Shown piece by piece: positions 1 to 7,433 of a stretch of DNA of 64,000 nucleotides. Made by a program: the position numbers and the translations under genes. Numbering within the stretch: position 1 is the stretch's first letter; every line of letters starts with the position of its first letter. This DNA comes from Flavobacteriales bacterium (GTDB lineage Bacteria; Bacteroidota; Bacteroidia; Flavobacteriales_F; PHOS-HE28), in the NCBI GenBank assembly GCA_016717225.1, contig JADKGB010000006.1, positions 124,001-188,000 of the forward strand, in the 5' to 3' direction. Below the pieces are notes generated by a model. It worked only from the letters and a program-made list of their open reading frames with translations, made no database searches and was not told the origin of the DNA.

Positions 1-931
1 TGGCACCCTGCTTGGTGTTCAGCATGTTTTCAGACAGAACAATGCGACCGGTCGCATCGATCAACTCCATGCGCGCAGCGGAACCATCAACGGAGGTGAA
101 GTTCAACATTGCCTCCGAGTTCACCGGGTTAGGCGACAGAGCCATATTCGCATTTACTGCGGTACTTTCCAAAAGACCCACCACTGAAGGATCGAGCCAT
201 TCAATGCCGGAAGTGAACGTATTACCACCGATCGACGCATTCAGTGTGTCGGCGAACACACGGAGAACCGGCGTCTTGGAGAAAGCAGCGTAATAGCCGT
301 ACTCGCGGCGAATGTGCGTTACAGTGATCGGGATCCCGGGGTTGATGTTGTTCACCTCTTGGGTGTACGTGAATATGCGCAGAACCTCAATGGGCGAACC
401 GCCACCGGGCAACTGCAAAAGACCGGACGCATCAGCCTGCCCGAAAATATTGCCGGTTCGAGTACCTGCATTCCCGTTCACCATATAATTCGCCGCGATG
501 TTATCATTCCATGTTCCTCCGAACGTGATCGGCAATTTCAATGTGAGCGATGGGTCACTGAATGGTACTTCCACATCGAACGCCACGATGGTCTGACGCT
601 CACCCACGCGCTCCAGCCCATTGCTGGTCACTTGATAGAACAATGTATCGATCGGGCTCGCCGAGGCGATCGTAGCCAACGGAAAAGCGGAAGGGTTCGA
701 GTATTCATCCGGGGCGATCCAATTAACGGAACTGGTCCCTGTGCTGATAAGTCCGGAATAATCGAACGTAACCCCAATACCACCCGCTGGAACTGGAGCA
801 TATGCCGCTTTGATCGTGGGGTATGCGCTACCTGCCAACGGAACATTGTTTGGATCAGAGAGGGTTATCTGAGCTTGGGCGGCCATTGCCGTTGCAGCTG
901 TCAAGAAAAAAGCGGTGTATCGTTCGAGCAT
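1..931 (-). CDS. T9SS type A sorting domain protein, 3' end cut by window edge
   Basis: The frame is open from the ATG at 929-931 to the window edge (310 codons), with no stop inside the window. It begins with a signal peptide ending near AAQAQ, followed by a beta-rich region of unknown function. Near the cut end the sequence ALSPNPVNSEAMLNF is the start of a type IX secretion type A C-terminal sorting domain, so the protein should cross the outer membrane through T9SS and be released or anchored at the surface. Only the last few dozen residues should be missing. A -7-like box lies 21 bases upstream. The role of the passenger region is unknown. Confidence 0.85.
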   Translation of the reverse strand, partial: MLERYTAFFLTAATAMAAQAQITLSDPNNVPLAGSAYPTIKAAYAPVPAGGIGVTFDYSGLISTGTSSVNWIAPDEYSNPSAFPLATIASASPIDTLFYQVTSNGLERVGERQTIVAFDVEVPFSDPSLTLKLPITFGGTWNDNIAANYMVNGNAGTRTGNIFGQADASGLLQLPGGGSPIEVLRIFTYTQEVNNINPGIPITVTHIRREYGYYAAFSKTPVLRVFADTLNASIGGNTFTSGIEWLDPSVVGLLESTAVNANMALSPNPVNSEAMLNFTSVDGSAARMELIDATGRIVLSENMLNTKQGA

Positions 932-951
932 GATCGGTTTGAATGATGTTT

Positions 952-960
952 CGCAAAGTA
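952..960 (-). promoter_or_regulatory. Bacteroidota -7 box for the T9SS gene ending at 931
   Basis: On the minus strand this reads TACTTTGCG, matching the TAnnTTTG -7 consensus of Bacteroidota sigma factor, 21 bases before the ATG. It belongs to the recurrent motif described in the findings. Confidence 0.5.
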
Positions 961-1028
961 AGAGGCGCTCGAGGATAGATTCGCTGCCTGCAGCAAGCAG
1001 AATTCCGACGAGCACCTGTGAATGAGCG

Positions 1029-1616
1029 ATGAAATACAGTGTTAGCGACCTTAACGAGCTGATCAGGGATCGGCGAACCATCTATCCCAAAGACTACACG
1101 ACTCGCGAGGTGCACCGCGACATTATCGAGCGCGTGCTGCAAAATGCGACCTGGGCACCCACCCACGGATTGACGCAACCATGGAGGTTCACCGTATTCA
1201 CGAATGCCGCACTTTCACGGTTATCGGCATTTCTAGGAGACGAATACACGCGCTTGACACCCCCTGAAAAATTCCTTCAGAAGAAATTCGACAACCAAAC
1301 ACAGCGACCCTTGAAGAGCACGGTGGTGATCGCTCTTGGAATGGCACGCGACCCTAGCGGCAAGATCAGCGAATTGGAAGAAATGCACGCCATGGCCTGT
1401 GCGGTGCAAAACATGCACCTTACATGCACGGCCTATGGGCTTGGAGGCTTTTGGCAAACAGGTGCAGCAGCAACTGGCGATGGCATTCGTGCATTCCTGG
1501 GTTTGGCCGAAAAAGATCGCTGCCTTGGTTTGTTCTATATCGGTTACCCGGCCATCGAATGGCCGAAGGGCTACCGCAAGTCTTGGGTTGACCTTGTGAA
1601 ATGGGAAAGTGAGTAA
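1029..1616 (+). CDS. Nitroreductase family protein
   Basis: A 195-residue protein of the FMN-dependent nitroreductase fold, the usual length for small members such as the YdjA type. The N-terminus (RDRRTIYPKDYTTREV, then NATWAPTHGLTQPWRF) is the FMN-binding pattern with the Arg-Arg and the Asn-Ala-Pro-x-H-G-L-x-x-P-W motif. A second signature, YGLGGFWQTG, lies near residue 140. These cytoplasmic enzymes reduce nitro compounds, quinones or enones using NAD(P)H; the physiological substrate cannot be deduced. An ATG seven bases upstream is out of frame and soon closed, so 1029 is the start. It stands alone and is divergent from the T9SS gene at 1-931. Confidence 0.9.
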   Translation: MKYSVSDLNELIRDRRTIYPKDYTTREVHRDIIERVLQNATWAPTHGLTQPWRFTVFTNAALSRLSAFLGDEYTRLTPPEKFLQKKFDNQTQRPLKSTVVIALGMARDPSGKISELEEMHAMACAVQNMHLTCTAYGLGGFWQTGAAATGDGIRAFLGLAEKDRCLGLFYIGYPAIEWPKGYRKSWVDLVKWESE

Positions 1617-1700
1617 TGTGACCGTCACTCGGTCTACTTGTAAGATGGAACCATAGTCCAGTTCAAGTGTTGAACCGTATATGGACGAAACATCTGCCTC

Positions 1701-1904
1701 ATGAGCACCTATACCCTTCAACTTGCTTTCAAGCGCATGCTGACTACTCCTCAGGTATGGCGCAAACTACATGTGGGCCGACAAACCGTCATGAACCGCC
1801 GCGTTCTGTTGGGCAAAGGCAAATACCCTCGTGATGCTACCATGCGCAGCTGGCTCAAAAAAGCGGGTTGGAAGCAGGCGGTGGTGGAGAAATGGAGACC
1901 GTGA
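1701..1904 (+). CDS. Small basic protein of unknown function
   Basis: A 67-residue, strongly basic protein rich in Lys, Arg and Trp. The middle (VWRKLHVGRQTVMNRRVLL) could form a helix-turn-helix-like pair of helices, but I recognise no family. It lies 84 bases after the nitroreductase on the same strand and is followed by a weak hairpin. The composition and the lack of a competing frame make it plausible as a gene; DNA or RNA binding is only a guess from charge. Confidence 0.45.
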   Translation: MSTYTLQLAFKRMLTTPQVWRKLHVGRQTVMNRRVLLGKGKYPRDATMRSWLKKAGWKQAVVEKWRP

Positions 1905-1929
1905 TCGCGCTCTTTCACTCGAGTGCCAT

Positions 1930-1966
1930 ACCCTGATACAGGTAGAAATAGAAGGATCAGGGTTTT
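1930..1966 (+). terminator. Weak hairpin after the small basic protein
   Basis: accctgat (1930-1937) pairs with atcagggt (1956-1963), followed by ttt. The loop is 18 bases, so it is a weak terminator candidate for the gene ending at 1904. Confidence 0.3.
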
Positions 1967-2069
1967 GTCCTGCCCAAGAATACCCGATCCAGGGTATTTC
2001 CAGGGCCACAATGGGCCCGTAGTGTTGCATCGCTAAGCCGATGTTGGCTAAAGCACTAACCCAACCACC

Positions 2070-2660
2070 ATGAAAAGCGCGAACCGTAATTGTATTTTGA
2101 TCCTGCCTCTGCTTATGGCGACAAGTGCACTATGTCAAACGAACGACTCGCCCACACGATGTTGCACGGGCGAACATCGCATTCCCGGGCCAACAATTTC
2201 GAAACCTTCAGCGGTCGATGCCCCCGAAGCGTCTTGGCTGACCCGGCAGTGGACCCCCTACTCGACGAAAGTGACGGAAGATGGTGCCGAATTGGAAACT
2301 TGCGCGTGCGCATTTTCAATCAGAACGGAGATGATTGCGCCACCACCTGTAGCAAAGCCATTGTGCAACTTCCAGCAGAATCGACTGTGCTGAGCGTATC
2401 GACAAAGGTGGGGAACCAGATGGATCGGCTTCGCTGGAAACAGTGCTTCGGATATATGGAGATCGACCTTCCCCAACTTTGCCCCTCCTCAGAGCCCAAT
2501 GCCGTCGATATCGATGTAACAGTGGTGAAATCCTTGCAGAAAGTGGGGAAATGCATGCCTTCTTTCGGTGTTTTTGTTCGCGGCGAAATACAGCCCGAAA
2601 CCCGGAGGCCATATTACAGCTATGGAAAAAGCCTCCGCGTATGGAGGCTTTTTCATTTAG
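2070..2660 (+). pseudogene. Small secreted protein, frame disrupted near 2300
   Basis: The ATG at 2070 opens a good signal peptide (hydrophobic ILILPLLMATSALCQ) and about 77 protein-like residues. After the Glu-Thr codons at 2295-2300 the protein-like reading moves to another frame, where LRVRIFNQNGDDCATTC and a conserved-looking Cys-containing beta-rich stretch continue to about 2610. Adding one T at the act-tgc junction would restore one frame. No stop occurs in the second frame before the terminator at 2625-2654, so a second lesion near the end is likely. The function is unknown. It could be a decayed gene or the product of sequencing errors; the end coordinate is approximate. Confidence 0.5.
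2625..2654. terminator. Bidirectional terminator hairpin
   Basis: A perfect 12-bp stem (gaaaaagcctcc and ggaggctttttc) with a 6-base loop. It has a T-run on one side and an A-run on the other, and it sits between the convergent gene at 2070 and the OstA-like gene ending at 2657, so it can serve both. Confidence 0.85.
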
Positions 2661-4216
2661 GGCGTATCACGAAAAATATCAAGTCGGTCTTTAGGTCGCA
2701 TATCCGCTTTCCAAACAAAACCCTTCATCCGCATTTCTTCACGCGGTGCTTTGTTCAATGGGTAAAGCGTAGCATCGGGCTTGGTGATGAACGATACGCT
2801 CTGCACTTTGCCAGCGTTCAATGCCAGTTCGATGCGGCTGCAATCAACACGGTTCATGCCGGTGGTTCGTTCGGTACCGTCCTTGTCCTTTTCCTTCGCG
2901 AAATACACCGTGCGGCTATTGCCTTCGGCCACCACGCGAGCGAGTTCGTTATTGGCGAAATACCCCGTGATCCGCGTACCGGTCACCTGATCGAAGAAGG
3001 CGATCGCGCTGTCCGATACCAAGCTATCCACACTGTTCGCCAATAGCGCATCCTTCTCCACATGCAACCGATGTGCTTTGCCATCGTGCAGGGCTATGGA
3101 AACTGCACGCCCGCTGATCTGATCCGCACCGCTCCAGAGGAACGGGTCTCCGACCAACGTGATCAGGCTATCGCGCTCTCCATAGGTCATCGTATCGCAA
3201 ACACCTTGCATGTCGGGCTTGAAGAACCGAACATTTCGATACGCGCGAACCCGTTTGCCACCAATGCTATCCGAACTGGAGAAAAGCGAATCAGCGTGAA
3301 GAAAAAGTGAATCGCTTCCCAAGAGCATGATGAGTTCAGCCTGCCCGGTGATCATGGAACGACCATCACGTTGGAAATGCTGGCCCACTTCACCCCGAAC
3401 AACCATGTCGTTCGCTGTATCGATCACTGCTACATGGCCCCAGGCAAGTCCCACACCGGTGCGTTTGTCGTAGTGCATGCTATCGCCCCGAAGTTCCTGC
3501 GCCCCATCGATAATTCGGCCCGCACGGGTAAATCGCCCTTGTTCCTTTCGTGTGTCATAGCTGCCGCGTTCGGTCCACATAACTGCGGTGCCTTGTGTGA
3601 TACGCGTAGGTCCGAAGAACTCCGCTATTCCGCTCGTTGTTGTGTAGTGCAACGTGTCGGCATCGATACTGCGTTCAGGATGCCTTAGACGCACATCACC
3701 ACTGAAAATGAAGCGGCGAGCAGTTGCGAGATAGGCCCCATTCCGGCTGGTGAGGGTATTCTGCTCGCGACGACTGACGATCGTCGCTCCACTGGTATAT
3801 CGTGCGATCCGATCAAGCGTTCCATAGGTAAGCGCCTCGGTGGTCAGTTCCATTCCAGGATCTTGCAGATGAACATGGCCGGTAAGGGTTGCCAACCTGT
3901 TCTTTGCGCTGTAATCGAGGCGATCACTGGTAATATGCAACGTGTCCTGGTCGATCGCCACATGCCCGAACGCGATCATCGTCTGGTCTTCGAACAGGTA
4001 GGCACTATCGCAGCTCATCAACGCATTCTCATGCTTCAAGCGGACATGTCCGATAAGACGTTGTGCCGACGTGATGGACAAGTCATATTCCAACCGGTCC
4101 GTATTCAGGATCTCTATCCGGGCGCTACCCCCATTTACAAGAGAGGTCTGCGCACGAACAACCAACGCACAACCAACAAGAAGAAGAAAGAAGGTGGCAA
4201 CCGTTCGCATCGGCAT
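2657..4216 (-). CDS. OstA-like (LptA/LptD N-terminal domain) LPS transport protein
   Basis: About 519 residues, starting at the ATG at 4216 (MPMRTVATFFLLLVGCALVV), which gives a clean signal peptide. The frame is open further upstream to 4441 but that would overlap the OmpH-like gene. The mature protein is a string of OstA beta-taco repeats, recognisable from recurrent phrases such as ADTLHYTTTSGIAEFFG, GDVRLRHPERSIDAD and LTGHVHLQDPGMEL. Proteins of this architecture in Bacteroidota act in the periplasm in lipopolysaccharide transport, by analogy to the LptA/LptC bridge; the precise step is inferred. The upstream neighbour is an OmpH/Skp-like chaperone on the same strand, consistent with an outer-membrane biogenesis cluster. 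Confidence 0.85.
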   Translation of the reverse strand: MPMRTVATFFLLLVGCALVVRAQTSLVNGGSARIEILNTDRLEYDLSITSAQRLIGHVRLKHENALMSCDSAYLFEDQTMIAFGHVAIDQDTLHITSDRLDYSAKNRLATLTGHVHLQDPGMELTTEALTYGTLDRIARYTSGATIVSRREQNTLTSRNGAYLATARRFIFSGDVRLRHPERSIDADTLHYTTTSGIAEFFGPTRITQGTAVMWTERGSYDTRKEQGRFTRAGRIIDGAQELRGDSMHYDKRTGVGLAWGHVAVIDTANDMVVRGEVGQHFQRDGRSMITGQAELIMLLGSDSLFLHADSLFSSSDSIGGKRVRAYRNVRFFKPDMQGVCDTMTYGERDSLITLVGDPFLWSGADQISGRAVSIALHDGKAHRLHVEKDALLANSVDSLVSDSAIAFFDQVTGTRITGYFANNELARVVAEGNSRTVYFAKEKDKDGTERTTGMNRVDCSRIELALNAGKVQSVSFITKPDATLYPLNKAPREEMRMKGFVWKADMRPKDRLDIFRDTP

Positions 4217-4391
4217 CAATTGGCGAAGATCGGGCCATAGAGCTGCTGTGCTGTACACTTCTTCGTTTCTCATCCCTTGGCCTCGGTGAGGAGCAATGTC
4301 ATTGAAGGAAAGTGCAGGGTCTATGACCTCACGCCGAGCGACCGTTGGATGCACATCAGCATTGCGCAAAACACGGATCAAGGCTGACGAG

Positions 4392-5060
4392 CTACTTCGC
4401 CACAACCGGCGCAACAACCTTCTTCGCCCGGTGCTGGGCATTCAACCCATTCACCACATCCATGGTAATGTCAAGCCCCTTATTGCCCACCCATATCTGG
4501 CCAGCATCCTGTATGCTGAAAATGAAATCGAATCCGTGGGTGCTGTTGTATTCGGCGAGGTAGTCTTGGATCCTTCCGGTGATGTCACGCAGCATGTTCA
4601 TCTGCAACCGGTCGATCTGCTCCTGGCCTTCCGCCTGGCTTTGTTGGATACTGGCTTCCAATCCGCGCAACTCCTGTTCATCTGCTGCCAACTCAGCTTG
4701 TGTACTGTAGGTATGGTCCTTCCCCATCAATTCAGCATAGCGGGCCTTGGCCTTTTTCATTTCACCCATCAGATTGCCCTCCAAGCGGCGGCCTTCGCTC
4801 TCAACGCGGCTGGCACTTTCTTTCACCAGGTCGAACTGGCTTTGGATGCTATCCATGAAAAAGAACGCAATGTGCGCGTCCTTCAAAGCAGCGGTATCGC
4901 GGGGAATTGAAGAAGGCAGTTCGGCCACTGTTTGGTCGACCACTGTGGCCTGAACAGGATCCTCTTTACCAGCGCCCGGCTTGCCCAGCAAGGCCCATGC
5001 GATCAGCGCGCTCAACACCACGTTCCATAGCACCAAAAGCCAACTGTTCCTGATCGTCAT
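4392..5060 (-). CDS. OmpH/Skp family periplasmic protein
   Basis: A 222-residue protein with an N-terminal membrane anchor or uncleaved signal (SWLLVLWNVVLSALIAWALL). After it comes the Skp-like beginning, IAFFFMDSIQSQFDLVKES, then a long Gln/Glu/Lys-rich helical hairpin from about residue 85 to 165 and a short C-terminal beta strand. Skp/OmpH proteins are trimeric periplasmic chaperones for outer-membrane proteins. It lies upstream of the OstA-like gene on the same strand with a gap of about 175 bases. A -7 box, TACATTCGCGCC, lies 13 bases before the ATG. Confidence 0.85.
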   Translation of the reverse strand: MTIRNSWLLVLWNVVLSALIAWALLGKPGAGKEDPVQATVVDQTVAELPSSIPRDTAALKDAHIAFFFMDSIQSQFDLVKESASRVESEGRRLEGNLMGEMKKAKARYAELMGKDHTYSTQAELAADEQELRGLEASIQQSQAEGQEQIDRLQMNMLRDITGRIQDYLAEYNSTHGFDFIFSIQDAGQIWVGNKGLDITMDVVNGLNAQHRAKKVVAPVVAK

Positions 5061-5073
5061 AATTCAATGAATT

Positions 5074-5085
5074 GGCGCGAATGTA
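5074..5085 (-). promoter_or_regulatory. -7 promoter box for the OmpH-like gene
   Basis: Minus-strand TACATTCGCGCC, 13 bases upstream of the ATG at 5060. The same 12-mer precedes rpsF at 38954-38965. Confidence 0.6.
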
Positions 5086-5136
5086 GCTTCCCACCGCCGC
5101 CGCTGCGAGGTTCTAACAGATGCAGGAAACAGCAAC

Positions 5137-7251
5137 CTACCGTTGTACAACAAAACGCTCGGTCACACTTGCGCCATCCGTGATCACACGCAGCACGTAT
5201 GCGCCTTCGGCCAAGTCGTACACAGGGATCTGAGCAATGCCACCAACACGTTGCAATGAATGGGCTGAACGCATCGCACCGGTCATGTCAAATATCTCCA
5301 AACGCAGCGTGTTGCTTGGCAGTCCTTCGATGCGAAGCGTGGAACTCGCGGGCACGGGTGAAAGGCGCAAACGAACGATTGAGTTCTCGGAAATGGAAAC
5401 CGCCGTAAGGCTGATGTTCACGCACGTCGTATCATTCAAGTGGTCTACATCGTTGGTTTGCTCGGTCCAAACACAAAGCGGGCCTGTAGCATTGGAGATG
5501 GGCACCAACGGCTGGGCGAACATGAAGAGCACCGAGTCACCCGGATCGATCGCCGGGCCATTATAATTCTGTGTAACGGCGCTGCTTTGGTTGAAACTGT
5601 AATTGCACGGAATGCCAGTAAGCGGAACGTTGCCAAAGTTGCGAACCCACATGCGAACTGCGGTGCTGGTCGTGATCTGTTGACCTTCATCCGGCTGATC
5701 GAGCGTGAGGCATCCGGCATCAGGACTGGGCACTTGGCCCATGCGCAAGCCGAGGTGGAAATCAGCGATCTCCCGATCACGGTAATCCGCCCATGCACCT
5801 TGGATCACTTCATAACTGCGTAAGCTGAAGGGACCTTGTATGTCCTGTGCAAGGTTCACATTGATGCCGTTCATATACCACAATACGTACAGGCCACCGT
5901 CGGTAAGCATCAAGGGAGAGGTCAACGGGTATTCATGATCACCTGGCTGGCCATCAAGCGCATCAACGAACACACTATCCAGTAGCGTACCGGGAGCACC
6001 ATCGACACCATCATCGTCATACACCACCATCGAGAAAGGCACATTACCGAAATTGCTCATTATGCGACAGGTCGTATGGCTCACATAACTCGGGTAGCTC
6101 GCCGGCAGGATGTAAACACCACAGCCCGCTTGCCCGCCTGTCCAACCGATACCCAACCCGTCATCGGTTGCACCTGCCCAATCAACCGCATTGTTCAACA
6201 ACGTCTCGTCGTAGGCCACGAGTTCCTGTGTAAGCGTGTTGTTCGAGACAACCGATTCACCCGCTATTCCAGCAATGGTCGTTACGGATCGATAGGTACC
6301 TGCAATGGTCGGAACGAATGAATTCGGGAAGATGATATCCGCTGCTTGACCCGGGAGCAAGTTCGTAACAGAGGTAGCGTCCACGGCCACCAACTGGTTG
6401 GTCGCATTGAAGATCTGACTGGTCACATTGAAGTCCGGTAAAGGTTGGTTTCCTGTGTTCCGAATAAAAGCGTGCAGTTCGAAAGGAGAACCGTTCACGG
6501 CTACGGAACTACCCCCATTTGATTCATCGGTCACCCATTCCACGCTCGCATCCAAGATATCAATAAGCGGCACCAATGGGGCTTCGAACCGAACAGAGAA
6601 ACTATTGATAGGATTGACACCGAAATTCTGTTGCAGTCCGATGTCGCCGTTTATCGCTTCGATACCACACATAGGCCCATTGCTCCCGCTGCAGCAGGGC
6701 ACATTCAGGTAATTGATGGTGATCGAGCCATCCAGCTTGTTCAATACCATTTGAAAGGTATTACTGCCGGTCCAAAGATTCGGGTCGGTCGCGCTCCAGT
6801 AAGGGACATTGATGTAGGAGATCACGGTGCGATCCAAATTGTCATGCCACCAGCACTGGCCCGGATTTCCCGAGCCTGCAAAATTCAGGTCTGTCATGAA
6901 CGCGGCGATGTAATTATCGGTTTCTCCGGCTTGGGGAAGGAAGGGGAAGTTCGCCGAGATGTTGCCGCTGGTGATGAAGGTGATGTATCCGTTGCTTCCA
7001 ATAAAGACCTTCTTCACTCCATACCAGTAGTAAGGGAAATTCTCACCCATTGTATATGGTCCGACAATGTTGTCATCCGCCAATCCGGTCACTTGGGTGC
7101 CAATACCGGTAATATCGATCCAATCGTAAACGGGACCACCGGGCTCGTCGCTGTCCTTCCAGATATAGCCGTATTGATCCGGGCCACCGGTAAGTGCGAA
7201 GAGTTGAAAGCTGAAAAGGACGGTGACGAAAAGTGTAGTGATCCGGTTCAT
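5137..7251 (-). CDS. Large secreted T9SS type A sorting domain protein
   Basis: About 705 residues from the ATG at 7251, which gives the signal peptide MNRITTLFVTVLFSFQLFAL; an upstream in-frame start at 7356 would add an unnatural leader. The first 230 residues look like a nidogen-like or lectin-like beta domain (GYITFITSGNISANFPFLPQ, then CGIEAINGDIGLQQNFG). Two CARDB-like beta-sandwich segments follow (FIRNTGNQPLPDFNVTSQIF; WVRNFGNVPLTGIPCNYSF). The C-terminus (LRLSPVPASSTLRIEG, ending ERFVVQR) is a T9SS type A sorting domain. It should be exported through T9SS to the surface; an adhesive role is inferred, and no enzyme motif was seen. Confidence 0.88.
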   Translation of the reverse strand: MNRITTLFVTVLFSFQLFALTGGPDQYGYIWKDSDEPGGPVYDWIDITGIGTQVTGLADDNIVGPYTMGENFPYYWYGVKKVFIGSNGYITFITSGNISANFPFLPQAGETDNYIAAFMTDLNFAGSGNPGQCWWHDNLDRTVISYINVPYWSATDPNLWTGSNTFQMVLNKLDGSITINYLNVPCCSGSNGPMCGIEAINGDIGLQQNFGVNPINSFSVRFEAPLVPLIDILDASVEWVTDESNGGSSVAVNGSPFELHAFIRNTGNQPLPDFNVTSQIFNATNQLVAVDATSVTNLLPGQAADIIFPNSFVPTIAGTYRSVTTIAGIAGESVVSNNTLTQELVAYDETLLNNAVDWAGATDDGLGIGWTGGQAGCGVYILPASYPSYVSHTTCRIMSNFGNVPFSMVVYDDDGVDGAPGTLLDSVFVDALDGQPGDHEYPLTSPLMLTDGGLYVLWYMNGINVNLAQDIQGPFSLRSYEVIQGAWADYRDREIADFHLGLRMGQVPSPDAGCLTLDQPDEGQQITTSTAVRMWVRNFGNVPLTGIPCNYSFNQSSAVTQNYNGPAIDPGDSVLFMFAQPLVPISNATGPLCVWTEQTNDVDHLNDTTCVNISLTAVSISENSIVRLRLSPVPASSTLRIEGLPSNTLRLEIFDMTGAMRSAHSLQRVGGIAQIPVYDLAEGAYVLRVITDGASVTERFVVQR

Positions 7252-7268
7252 GGGCCGAGTTTTAGCGT

Positions 7269-7278
7269 GTCGAATGTA
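7269..7278 (-). promoter_or_regulatory. -7 promoter box for the T9SS gene at 7251
   Basis: Minus-strand TACATTCGAC, 17 bases before the ATG at 7251; a member of the recurrent TAnnTTyG family. Confidence 0.45.
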
Positions 7279-7433
7279 GGGATTGGTGAGGAAGAGTGGA
7301 GGTTGCCCGCATCTGGAAGGCTCGAACTTCATCCCCTCCCCGCTCCGTGGGTGCATCCAACCGTTCGTAGATCAGAATAGGGCGGTCCACTTCCCCAAGC
7401 TATTTTGGCGGCCCCTTGCAAGGGCCCTTCAAC

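Noticed and set aside
2090..3046. 318-residue plus-strand frame extending over the OstA-like gene
   Set aside because: Only its first 180 residues are protein-like, from the frameshifted secreted protein; the rest is antisense to OstA.
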